From the NCBI GenBank assembly GCA_003482905.1, contig DMXM01000017.1, positions 21,546 to 56,482 of the forward strand: DNA of 34,937 bases, read 5' to 3'. Below are positions 22,335 through 31,182 of this stretch, piece after piece (within the stretch, counting starts at the first letter, position 1; every line of letters starts with the position of its first letter). Both the position numbers and the translations under genes were made by a program. The stretch comes from Elusimicrobiota bacterium. Its GTDB lineage: Bacteria > Elusimicrobiota > Elusimicrobia > Elusimicrobiales > UBA9959. Under the pieces are notes generated by a model. The model ran no database searches. It saw only the letters and a program-made list of their open reading frames with translations, and was not told the origin of the DNA.

Positions 22335-23579
22335 ATGAACAACCTGCTTAACCGCTGGCGCGACGCCGCCCCCGCCTTTAAGGCTTTCCTGCTGGGCGTT
22401 TTCTTTCTGGGCATCAATTCGGGGATCATTTCGTCGGCTTTCAATAATTATCTTAACGATTCCTTCCGCTTGTCGGCGGGCGCGCGCGGCTTCCTGGAAT
22501 TCCCGCGCGAGTTCCCGGGCTTCATGCTCATCTTTATCACAGGGCTGCTGGCCGCGCTGCCGGTGCGGCATTGGGCCGTTATAACCAGCCTGCTTACCGC
22601 GGCCGGCGTGGCCGGGCTGGCCTTCCTGTCGCCGACATACCATCTTATGCTGGTGTGGATGCTGCTTTGGAGCACGGGCGGCCATTTGTTCATGACGGTG
22701 GAGAGCGTTATGGGTCTGCGCTTCGCCAAAGAAGGCGGCCACGGACGGCGCCTGGGGCAGATAAGCGGCATGACCAATTTTGCGGCTATCGCGGGGGCGG
22801 GGCTGGTGTGGGTGCTGGCAAAGACCGCGGGCCCCAAGCTCTACCAGTTCGCTTTCCTGACCGCCGCCGCCGCTTCTTTGGTATCGGCTTATTTATTTTC
22901 GCGCATGAAAACGGCGGCGGAGGACTCGGCGCCCCGGGGCAAGCGCTTCGTCTTCAGGTGGAAATACAGGAATTATTACGTTCTCAACATACTCTTCGGC
23001 GCGCGCAAGCAGATCTTCCTCACGTTCGGGCCCTGGGTGCTGGTCACCGTCTACGGCGCCAGTCCCGCGCTGATGGCGGCGCTGGCGCTGGTGTCCTATT
23101 TTCTCGGCGTGGTATTCCGGCAGGCTTTCGGCGCGCTGACGGACAGTATAGGCGAAAGGAAGATGTTCATAGCCGACGCCCTGATATTGCTGGTGATCTG
23201 CGGAGGCTTCGCTTTCTCAACGTTAAAGCCGGTACTCTACGCCCTGTTCATTCTGGACAGCCTGATGTTCGCCACGCGCATAGCCCGCACCACGTACCTT
23301 AATAAAATAGCCGAGCACAAGTCCGACATCGCCCCTACGGTGTCGCTGGGCGTTACCATGGACCACGCTGTTTCCATGAGCATCCCGGCTGTCGGCGGCC
23401 TGCTGTGGGCGGCTTACGGCTACCAATCCGTGTTCATAGCGGCCTCCCTGCTGGCCGTGGCCGGTTTCTTCGCCGCGCTGGCCGTGGACGACGGCCGCCG
23501 CCACCCGTTGGCGGGCCTGTATACTCGCGCCGTGGATTTTGGGATAATAGATAAGGCAAAACCGCCCGCACAAGGATAA
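22335..23579 (+). CDS. Major facilitator superfamily transporter
   Basis: A 414-residue protein with about twelve membrane helices in two bundles, joined by a basic cytoplasmic loop near residue 200 (SRMKTAAEDSAPRGKRFVFRWKYR). The second half contains the MFS-type loop FGALTDSIGERKMFIADAL, between the second and third helices of that half. The substrate cannot be read from the sequence. It starts 12 bp after marC; TAAAAT (22320-22325) overlaps the marC stop and lies 9 bases before the ATG, and no ribosome site is seen. ettA follows 4 bp later, so they may be co-transcribed. Confidence 0.85.
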   Translation: MNNLLNRWRDAAPAFKAFLLGVFFLGINSGIISSAFNNYLNDSFRLSAGARGFLEFPREFPGFMLIFITGLLAALPVRHWAVITSLLTAAGVAGLAFLSPTYHLMLVWMLLWSTGGHLFMTVESVMGLRFAKEGGHGRRLGQISGMTNFAAIAGAGLVWVLAKTAGPKLYQFAFLTAAAASLVSAYLFSRMKTAAEDSAPRGKRFVFRWKYRNYYVLNILFGARKQIFLTFGPWVLVTVYGASPALMAALALVSYFLGVVFRQAFGALTDSIGERKMFIADALILLVICGGFAFSTLKPVLYALFILDSLMFATRIARTTYLNKIAEHKSDIAPTVSLGVTMDHAVSMSIPAVGGLLWAAYGYQSVFIAASLLAVAGFFAALAVDDGRRHPLAGLYTRAVDFGIIDKAKPPAQG

Positions 23580-23583
23580 AACA

Positions 23584-25275
<1,692 letters not shown>

Positions 25276-25318
25276 AGCGCGTAAACGGAGTTATCGGTAA
25301 ATTTAACGTGAGGATATT

Positions 25319-26188
25319 ATGATTTTTAACACAAGCGTTATAAAAAATATCTGGCGGGACATTCGCGCCCAGGGCTCTGTCAGCGGGGGGCTTCTTCCGC
25401 GCGTTATATGCGTGATCGCGTATTACATGTTCTACGGATTCAACAGGCGGCGTGGTTGGGACCAGGACAGAAGCCGCCTGGCGGCCTTAAAGGCTCTTAC
25501 TCGATGCGGGATTTCAGGTTGGCTGGTTACAGTGCGTTCTCCTGAAGGCCTGATCCTGAGGCTGGACGCCTTCTCCGCCAGTTTTATATTAAAGGAGATA
25601 AGGGCTGAGCGGTCGTATACGCGTTTCGAGGGTTTTCTTCCCGCTCCCGGAGAGACGGTTGTGGACGTGGGGGGGCACCAGGGTATTTTCGCGATGGAGG
25701 CCGCCAGGTTAGTGGGAAAATCCGGCAGGGTGCTGGTTGCCGAGGCGTCTCCTGTTAATGTAGGGATTTTACGCGAGAATGTGGAAATAAACGCCTTTAA
25801 AAATGTGACGGTCGTCCATCGGGCGGTAACCGATTATAAGGGAGAGGCTATTTTATATCTTACCGATGAGATGAGCGGCGGGCATTCCCTGGTAGTCAAC
25901 GAACCAGATCGCACGCCGGTGAAAATAGCAGCCGACACTCTAGACAGTATTCTTGCCGCGCACGGCATAGGCCGCGTCGATCTGCTCAAGATAGACGTTG
26001 AAGGGGCGGCTATGCAGGTTCTGTCCGGCGCGACCGAGACGCTAAAAACCCTGCCCCGCATCGTTATGGAGGTGGAGGGAGGAGAGGAGAAGTGCCGGCT
26101 GATCCGGGAGCGCCTGGAGGCGCTGGGTTACAGGACCAGGGAAACAGGCGCCATCGTATATGCCGACCCCGCTTCGGAGAGATCGTAA
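25319..26188 (+). CDS. FkbM-family SAM methyltransferase
   Basis: A 289-residue protein. The methyltransferase fold begins near residue 100: VVDVGGHQGIFAMEAARL (motif I), VLVAEASPVNVGILRENVEIN, then DLLKIDVEGAAMQVLSGA, a hallmark of FkbM proteins that O-methylate sugars or polyketides. The N-terminal 95 residues contain a hydrophobic stretch (VICVIAYYMFYGF) that may tether it to the membrane. Ribosome site GAGGA is good. Like the methyltransferase at 19.8 kb it has lower GC and mixed codon use, suggesting acquisition. A strong bidirectional terminator follows. Confidence 0.88.
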   Translation: MIFNTSVIKNIWRDIRAQGSVSGGLLPRVICVIAYYMFYGFNRRRGWDQDRSRLAALKALTRCGISGWLVTVRSPEGLILRLDAFSASFILKEIRAERSYTRFEGFLPAPGETVVDVGGHQGIFAMEAARLVGKSGRVLVAEASPVNVGILRENVEINAFKNVTVVHRAVTDYKGEAILYLTDEMSGGHSLVVNEPDRTPVKIAADTLDSILAAHGIGRVDLLKIDVEGAAMQVLSGATETLKTLPRIVMEVEGGEEKCRLIRERLEALGYRTRETGAIVYADPASERS

Positions 26189-26252
26189 ACAGGGAGTTCT
26201 TTGAATTTTCCCTTTCTCAACACGTTAACTGTTTTAAAAAGCCTGACATATT

Positions 26253-26280
26253 AAAAAACCCCGTGAGAACGGGGTTTTTT
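26253..26280. terminator. Bidirectional terminator
   Basis: A perfect 11-bp stem of six A, then CCCCG, loop TGAGAA, then CGGGG and six T. It reads as a terminator on both strands and sits between the converging FkbM and ACT-domain genes. Confidence 0.93.
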
Positions 26281-26313
26281 AATGACCGGCCGCGGCAAAT
26301 ATATCTGGAGAAT

Positions 26314-26724
26314 TTAGTTTACGCCCATATCGGCCTGAAGAACTTCCAGCGCCTTTTCCGAGTCCGAGACGTTCAGCAGCAGGCGGCCGCTGGAGCCGCC
26401 GAAAGAAGTGCCGTAGACGGTGGTGATGTTGATGTTGCTCTCGCCGAGCACCTTGGTAAGGCGCAGCAGGGCGCCGGGTTTGTCGGGCAGTTCCAGCGAG
26501 ATCATGGAAGTCTCAATGGTGGTAAAGCCGGCCCCGGTCAGCAAATGGCTTACTTTACGGTCCGCGTCCACGGCCACGCGCACCACACCGGAATCGTCGC
26601 GTATTTCGGAGGCTATGCCGATGATGTTTACTCCCTCGTTGGCGAACAACTCGATGAATTTGGAGAGCGCCCCCGGGATATTGGGCAGGAACACGGTGTA
26701 TTGCCTGATAAGTTTTACTGGCAT
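26314..26724 (-). CDS. Tandem ACT-domain protein
   Basis: A 136-residue protein made of two ACT folds. The first starts QYTVFLPNIPGALSKFIELFANEGVN; the second starts ISLELPDKPGALLRLTKVLGESNIN. The paired pattern with N-P/D-x-PGAL is typical of small-molecule, usually amino-acid, sensors. There is no catalytic domain, so it is a stand-alone regulator or ligand-binding protein. Ribosome site GGAG precedes the ATG. It is the only minus-strand gene in the second half of the window and is isolated by the terminator. Confidence 0.85.
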   Translation of the reverse strand: MPVKLIRQYTVFLPNIPGALSKFIELFANEGVNIIGIASEIRDDSGVVRVAVDADRKVSHLLTGAGFTTIETSMISLELPDKPGALLRLTKVLGESNINITTVYGTSFGGSSGRLLLNVSDSEKALEVLQADMGVN

Positions 26725-26820
26725 AAAAGCTCCGGCTGCCGAAATTTAAAGCCATGGTTGGCCAAGGCCTACCTAATTAAATAATTTTTGGGGCCCGGGG
26801 TAAAGCGCGGTGAAAAGTTA

Positions 26821-26826
26821 TATAAT
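26821..26826 (+). promoter_or_regulatory. -10 box of the four-helix membrane gene
   Basis: TATAAT lies 9 bases before the ATG at 26836 with no ribosome site between, so the leader would be only about 3 bases. No strong -35 box is seen. Confidence 0.5.
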
Positions 26827-26835
26827 CAAAACCAG

Positions 26836-27387
26836 ATGATAAGGCTATTTCCCGAGGGAAGATCAAGGGCTCTTTCGGCGACCGCGCTGGCCGCGGCGGC
26901 CTTTTCGGCCATGATGGCGCTGAAGGCGGCGCGGGACCTGTTTACCCTGCTGGACGTGTTTTCCACGCCGGCTTTCTTTCTGGCCCTCGCCCGGTCCACC
27001 GTGCCCGCGCAAATGCCCCCGCTGGCGGCCATGCTTACCTATAATATCCGCTCCGTTTTCGTCCTTGCCCTCATTTTCTGGCTCTCCGCCGGAGTTCTGG
27101 CGCTGGGCGTCTGGCTGCGCCGGGACTGGGCCAGGCGCGGGGCCGTCTGGATGCTCTACCTGCTGGCCGCGGCCGCCCTGCTGCTGCTGATCTTCCCGTG
27201 GCTGGTGGTGCCGCGCCCGCTGTTCTACGAGGGCGTCTCCGTGGCGCCGGAATTCAACGCGGCCGTCAAAACCGCCGCTTTTTTAGCCCGCGCATTGTCC
27301 TTCCTGCTGGGCAGCCTGTGCCTGTGGTGGGCCCTGGCCCTTGACCGCGGGCGCTTAAGGCGAGAATTCGGGCCGGGTGGATTATAA
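26836..27387 (+). CDS. Four-helix membrane protein, unrecognised
   Basis: A 183-residue hydrophobic protein with four predicted membrane segments at about residues 14-32, 68-93, 100-125 and 150-172. Between the first two is a polar stretch with FFLALARSTVPAQMPPLAAM. It ends in a short basic tail (DRGRLRREFG). The open frame extends 16 codons upstream, but TATAAT lies inside that part, so the ATG at 26836 is preferred. No family was recognised and the neighbours give no hint. Confidence 0.6.
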   Translation: MIRLFPEGRSRALSATALAAAAFSAMMALKAARDLFTLLDVFSTPAFFLALARSTVPAQMPPLAAMLTYNIRSVFVLALIFWLSAGVLALGVWLRRDWARRGAVWMLYLLAAAALLLLIFPWLVVPRPLFYEGVSVAPEFNAAVKTAAFLARALSFLLGSLCLWWALALDRGRLRREFGPGGL

Positions 27388-27474
27388 GCGGGGGATTTAA
27401 TAAAATATAGGTATACCGGCGCACTCTCCCGCCCCGATATCCTGCCGCAGCATAAACGCCAACAGAGGTATATT

Positions 27475-28308
27475 ATGTGGAACTATACTGATAAAGTATT
27501 CGAACATTTCAAGAACCCCAAGAACGTGGGGGAAATAGAGAACCCGGACGCCGTGGGCGAGGTGGGCAGCCTGGTCTGCGGCGACGCGCTCAAGCTGACC
27601 CTTAAAATAGACAAAGCCGCCGACAAGATCACCGACGCCAAATTCAAGACCTTCGGCTGCGCCAGCGCCATAGCCTCATCTTCAGCCCTCACCGAGATGG
27701 TGAAAGGACTTACGCTGGAAGAAGCCTCCAAGATCACCAACCAGCAGATAGCCGACTTCCTGGGCGGCCTGCCCGGCGAAAAGATGCACTGCTCCGTGAT
27801 GGGCATGGAAGCCCTGGAAGCCGCCATAAAGAACTACCGCGGCGGCAAAGCCGAAAAGGTCATCATCGGCCACGCCGAAAAAGTGGTATGCAAGTGCTTC
27901 AGCGTCGCCGAATCCACCATCATCAAGGCCATAAAGATCAACAACCTGCATACCGTAGAAGAAGTAACCAATTACACCAAAGCCGGCGGCGGCTGCGGCC
28001 AGTGCAAGGGCGAGATAGAGAAGATAATAAAAGATTACTGGGCCGAGGCCGAGCATAAACGCTTCGTCAACATGACCGTGGTCGAAAAAATAAAGATGAT
28101 AGAGAAAGTATTGGCCGAGGAAATAAACCCCAAACTAAAAGCCGACGGCGGCTGGATGGAACTGGTGGACATACAGGGCCAGAGGGTCAAGTTGCGCTTC
28201 CTGGGCATGTGCCACGGCTGCCCCTCCTCCGGCGCCACGCTGAAGAACGTGGTGGAAAAAGAATTGCGCGAGCGCATAGACCCCGCGATAGAGATAGAAG
28301 CGGAATAA
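27475..28308 (+). CDS. nifU: NifU-type Fe-S scaffold, full three-domain form
   Basis: A 277-residue protein with three parts. Residues 1-125 are IscU-like with cluster-assembly Cys C35, C62 and C106 (LVCGDA, FGCASA, MHCSVMG). Residues about 135-185 are a BFD-like [2Fe-2S] domain with C139, C141, C174 and C177. Residues about 200-275 are an Nfu-like domain with C246 and C249 (MCHGCPSS). It builds Fe-S clusters with sulfur from NifS, whose gene is next. No nitrogenase genes are present, so a housekeeping role is likely. TAAAAT at 27401-27406 is a possible -10, and the ribosome site is AGAGG. Confidence 0.95.
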   Translation: MWNYTDKVFEHFKNPKNVGEIENPDAVGEVGSLVCGDALKLTLKIDKAADKITDAKFKTFGCASAIASSSALTEMVKGLTLEEASKITNQQIADFLGGLPGEKMHCSVMGMEALEAAIKNYRGGKAEKVIIGHAEKVVCKCFSVAESTIIKAIKINNLHTVEEVTNYTKAGGGCGQCKGEIEKIIKDYWAEAEHKRFVNMTVVEKIKMIEKVLAEEINPKLKADGGWMELVDIQGQRVKLRFLGMCHGCPSSGATLKNVVEKELRERIDPAIEIEAE

Positions 28309-28329
28309 TTTGTAGTGTCGGAGGGGCGG

Positions 28330-28481
28330 CCGGGATAATACCCCTGAGCACCCGTTGCGGAAGGGGGCCCCGCCATCAAAGTCAGGCGGGGGGAACCGAC
28401 GCAAGCGTGGACTACACTTGCAATGTGTCCCCGGACACTGTAGTGTTCCCTCTTCCCGGGTGAGCAGGGGTATTATCCCGG
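28330..28481. repeat. Large structured inverted repeat between nifU and nifS
   Basis: Left arm CCGGGATAATACCCCTG (28330-28346) is the exact complement of 28465-28481. After a 2-base mismatch, CACCCG (28349-28354) pairs with CGGGTG (28457-28462). Inside are further stems: CCCCGCC/GGCGGGG (28368-28391), GTGTCC/GGACAC, and ACACT/AGTGT. The fold would be a long stem with several branch hairpins. It has no long reading frame. It could be a structured RNA controlling nifS or a palindromic mobile element. Confidence 0.75.
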
Positions 28482-28535
28482 ACGGCCCGACTGGGCATCT
28501 CGCGGTTCAGGTCTTTGGTAGTCCGAGGATATCTT

Positions 28536-29738
28536 ATGGAAAAAGTCTATTATTTCGACAATAACGCCACCAGCCGCGTAGCGCCAGAAGTAGCCAAAGA
28601 AATGGAGCCTTTCTTCAACGAACTCTACGGCAACCCCTCCAGCATGCACTTCTTCGGCGGCGGCAACCAGAAATACATGGACCTCGCGCGCTCTCGCGTG
28701 GCTAAACTCCTCGGCTGCGAAACCTCCGAGCTCATCTTCACCAGCTGCGGCACCGAGTCCGACTCCACCGCCATCTGGTCCACCATCCAGTCTTATCCAG
28801 AGAAGAACCATTTCATCACCACCAAGGTAGAGCACCCCGCCGTGCTAAACCTGGCCAAACACATGGAATCAAAGGGCTACCGCGTGACGTACCTCCCGGT
28901 GGACACCGCCGGGCAGATAAACCTCGACGACCTCAAGACCGCGCTGACGCCCGACACCGCCCTGGTCTCCATTATGTGGGCCAACAACGAGACCGGCGTG
29001 GTCTACCCCGTGGAAGAAGCCGCCCGCATAACCCACGCCAAAGGAGCCCTGTTCCACACCGACGCCGTGCAGGCCGTCGGCAAGATACCGATAAACCTCA
29101 AAGAGACCAAAATAGACCTGCTCTCCCTGTCCGGCCACAAGCTGCACGCGCCCAAAGGCATAGGCGCGCTGTACGTGCGCAAGGGGATACGCTACTCTCC
29201 GTTCATGCTGGGCGGCCACCAGGAACACGGCCGCCGCGCCGGCACCGAGAACGTGCCCTATATAGCCGGCCTCGGCAAAGCGGCCGAGCTGGCCGCCGCC
29301 AACCTGGAAAAAGAGAACACCTACGTTAAAGCCCTGCGGGACCGCCTCGAGAACGGCCTGACGGCCGCCATAAAGAACACCCGCGTTAACGGCGGCGGCG
29401 CCCCGCGCCTGCCCAATACCACCAATATCAGCTTCGAGTACATCGAGGGCGAATCCATATTGCTTATGATAAGCGAACTGGGCATCTGCGCCTCCTCCGG
29501 TTCCGCCTGCACCTCGGGCTCGCTGGAGCCGTCCCACGTCCTTATGGCCATGGCCGTGCCGCAGACCTACGCCCACGGCTCCATCCGCTTCTCTCTCAGC
29601 GTCTATAACACTGAGGAAGAGGTGGACTATATAATAAAGTCCTTCCCCCCGGTAATAGAGCGCCTGCGCGCCATCTCGCCCTTCGCCGAAGGCAAACCCC
29701 TCTTCGGCACCGAAGCCTGCGAACCGCACCACCACTAA
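28536..29738 (+). CDS. nifS: NifS/IscS-type cysteine desulfurase
   Basis: A 400-residue PLP enzyme that removes sulfur from cysteine for NifU. YYFDNNATSRV opens the fold, the cofactor lysine is K202 in SLSGHKLHAPKG, and the active cysteine is C325 in SSGSACTSGSLEPSHVL, which is the class I (NifS/IscS) loop. The C-terminus ends CEPHHH, an unusual possible metal-binding tail. An upstream in-frame start exists at 28515, but the ATG at 28536 has the ribosome site GAGG and fits the family. It lies 227 bp after nifU, separated by a structured repeat. Confidence 0.95.
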   Translation: MEKVYYFDNNATSRVAPEVAKEMEPFFNELYGNPSSMHFFGGGNQKYMDLARSRVAKLLGCETSELIFTSCGTESDSTAIWSTIQSYPEKNHFITTKVEHPAVLNLAKHMESKGYRVTYLPVDTAGQINLDDLKTALTPDTALVSIMWANNETGVVYPVEEAARITHAKGALFHTDAVQAVGKIPINLKETKIDLLSLSGHKLHAPKGIGALYVRKGIRYSPFMLGGHQEHGRRAGTENVPYIAGLGKAAELAAANLEKENTYVKALRDRLENGLTAAIKNTRVNGGGAPRLPNTTNISFEYIEGESILLMISELGICASSGSACTSGSLEPSHVLMAMAVPQTYAHGSIRFSLSVYNTEEEVDYIIKSFPPVIERLRAISPFAEGKPLFGTEACEPHHH

Positions 29739-29756
29739 AACCAATAAAAACATCGG

Positions 29757-29785
29757 AAGACGGGCCCCCCAAGGCCCGTCTTTTC
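29757..29785 (+). terminator. Terminator after nifS
   Basis: AAGACGGGCC and GGCCCGTCTT pair perfectly over 10 bp with loop CCCCAA, followed by TTTC. Confidence 0.88.
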
Positions 29786-29824
29786 ATTTCATATGAGAAT
29801 AAATATTTTCAAATGAAAATATTT
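29786..29824. promoter_or_regulatory. Tandem dyad sites upstream of cassette 1 (putative enhancer)
   Basis: ATTTCATATGAGAA (29786-29799) and TTTTCAAATGAAAA (29806-29819) are two copies of one dyad, TTTTCAWATGARAA, with centres 20 bp apart. The second is embedded in a longer perfect palindrome with 10-bp arms (29801-29824). The same arrangement occurs at 32890-32928 before cassette 2. Placement about 70 bp upstream of a -24/-12 promoter is that of an enhancer-binding-protein site. Confidence 0.8.
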
Positions 29825-29882
29825 TGCCCCGTTTTCTGACAATTATTCCCTTAACAAAGCGAGTTTTGGCCTGTTCATGGGT

Positions 29883-29898
29883 TGGCATAAATATTGCC
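29883..29898 (+). promoter_or_regulatory. Sigma-54 promoter of cassette 1
   Basis: TGGCAT-AAATA-TTGCC, with GG at 29884-29885 and GC at 29896-29897, exactly 10 bases apart as sigma-54 requires. The ATG at 29943 lies about 46 bases downstream, which leaves a normal leader with an AAGGA ribosome site. Confidence 0.82.
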
Positions 29899-29942
29899 CT
29901 GTATCGGGTGCAGGCGATAAAAAGCAAAAAGGAAAAAGCAAT

Positions 29943-30485
29943 ATGAAAGGAATAAACATACTGACGGTGGCGTTCGCGGTGCTGGCGGCAGGCTCCATAG
30001 CCCGGGCCGAAGAGGTAAACATAGACTTTGACGGCAAACAGGGCTCTCCGCTATTCGCGCAGTTCGCCGTGCAAGAGCCGTACATTCCTGGTCCAGGTGA
30101 AGGGGCGGTTATGCCTGCCCGGACAGCCCCGGAGTTTACGCGCCGTCAGGTTCTGGAGATGGATAAATCTATAGGAAGCGCAATTGACTACGTCAACGCT
30201 CACGGGCAGGGCGCTTACCTGGCGCAGGGTTTCACCTGCCTGCGTCAGAACGGCACCCCCGAACAGAAATACTTATTTGTTTACCAGGCCGCCGGCACAA
30301 CCTATTCGCTGCCGGCCAACTGCGTCATGCAGAATAAGGGCGTGTGCACATGGATTTTTGATACTGTGTGTAAAACAGTAACATATATGGCGTGTGCGAT
30401 AATGGCCGACGGGTCAAAGGAATGTCACGAGGAAGCGAGAGAAGATTGCTCGGTAGTAAAAAAATGCCTTTTCCCGGAAGAATGA
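29943..30485 (+). CDS. Cassette 1 gene A: secreted Cys-rich protein, unrecognised family
   Basis: A 180-residue protein. A signal peptide covers residues 1-22 (hydrophobic core ILTVAFAVLAAGSIA, cleavage after ARA). The mature start carries VNIDFDGKQGSPLFAQ, which is nearly repeated in the cassette 2 paralogue. A middle helix region follows (MDKSIGSAIDYVNAHG), then a C-terminal half with about eight Cys, probably in disulfides. No family is recognised. A longer frame opening at 29877 is excluded because that ATG lies upstream of the sigma-54 promoter. Gene B follows after 53 bp. Export to periplasm or surface is inferred. Confidence 0.8.
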   Translation: MKGINILTVAFAVLAAGSIARAEEVNIDFDGKQGSPLFAQFAVQEPYIPGPGEGAVMPARTAPEFTRRQVLEMDKSIGSAIDYVNAHGQGAYLAQGFTCLRQNGTPEQKYLFVYQAAGTTYSLPANCVMQNKGVCTWIFDTVCKTVTYMACAIMADGSKECHEEAREDCSVVKKCLFPEE

Positions 30486-30538
30486 GGCGAGGAAAAAACT
30501 TTCGATAGATCGACAGGCGGTTAAAAGGAGCAAATAAA

Positions 30539-31036
30539 ATGGAAACTATTTTGATAATGGCCGGGCTTACAGGGCTCGCCGTGCTTGAGGGAAGTTCCGT
30601 GGGGGCCTTTGTCATGGCGGCGGCGGTATCGGGCGCGTTCTGGATAGCCGCGCTTTGGCAGGCGGCAAAGGGTGGCAAGCCCCGCGCCAAAGAGTTCGCG
30701 CTGAAAGCCGCCGCCTATATGGTGCTGATAGCGCTGCTGTTCGGCTTGAATGCGGCGAATAAGCGTATCGGCCGGCTGGGAATGGAGCGGATCGCCGCGG
30801 CCTGTGAGGCGTACAAAGCCCAGAAAGGGACCTACCCGGAGGCCTTGGCCCAGTTGGCGCCGGAGTATATAAAAAACATCCCACCGGCGAAGGCCTCGTT
30901 GAGGTGGTCCCGTTATTGGCTTAAGGGTAATCAGATCATGTTCGCCAGCGAACCCGGCCTTGTTGTCGCATACTACGATCTGGCGGCAAAAGAAGGGGGC
31001 TACGTCGGGATGTATAAAATGCTGGAGAATCGGTAG
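30539..31036 (+). CDS. Cassette 1 gene B: membrane protein with pseudopilin-like C-terminus
   Basis: A 165-residue protein with an N-terminal hydrophobic region (about 3-40), a basic loop (GGKPRAKEFALK) and another membrane helix (about 54-70). The remaining soluble part begins with ERIAAACEAYKAQKGTYPEALAQLAPEYI, and the pattern YK-x-x-x-G-x-YP-x-x-L-x-x-L-x-PEY-x-x-x-IP resembles the region after the helix in type II secretion pseudopilins and related pilin-like proteins. It lacks a prepilin cleavage site, so it is not a classical pilin. Ribosome site AAGGAG. The paralogue is at 33617-34126. Confidence 0.78.
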   Translation: METILIMAGLTGLAVLEGSSVGAFVMAAAVSGAFWIAALWQAAKGGKPRAKEFALKAAAYMVLIALLFGLNAANKRIGRLGMERIAAACEAYKAQKGTYPEALAQLAPEYIKNIPPAKASLRWSRYWLKGNQIMFASEPGLVVAYYDLAAKEGGYVGMYKMLENR

Positions 31037-31142
31037 CGTTGACTGCCAGAAATTCAACACCGTAGGAATCAAGGAATCAGCGTCCCGTACCTGGCCGCTA
31101 TCTAGCCGGTTTTGCTTTGCGCGCGAGGCGTAACGATTTAGT

Positions 31143-31148
31143 TATAAT
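31143..31148 (+). promoter_or_regulatory. -10 box of the hydrolase gene
   Basis: TATAAT about 35 bases before the ATG at 31183. The -35 region is poor. It suggests the hydrolase is transcribed separately from cassette 1 by the housekeeping sigma factor. Confidence 0.4.
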
Positions 31149-31182
31149 TTATCTGTCGTCATTTTGGCAACGGGGTGGAACA

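Noticed and set aside
29877..29942. Upstream ATG for cassette 1 gene A
   Set aside because: It lies before the sigma-54 promoter, so the transcript would not contain it. The ATG at 29943 gives a standard signal peptide that aligns with the paralogue.
31117..31182. Extended N-terminus of the beta-lactamase-fold hydrolase
   Set aside because: A TATAAT lies inside this stretch and the next ATG at 31183 fits the family start.
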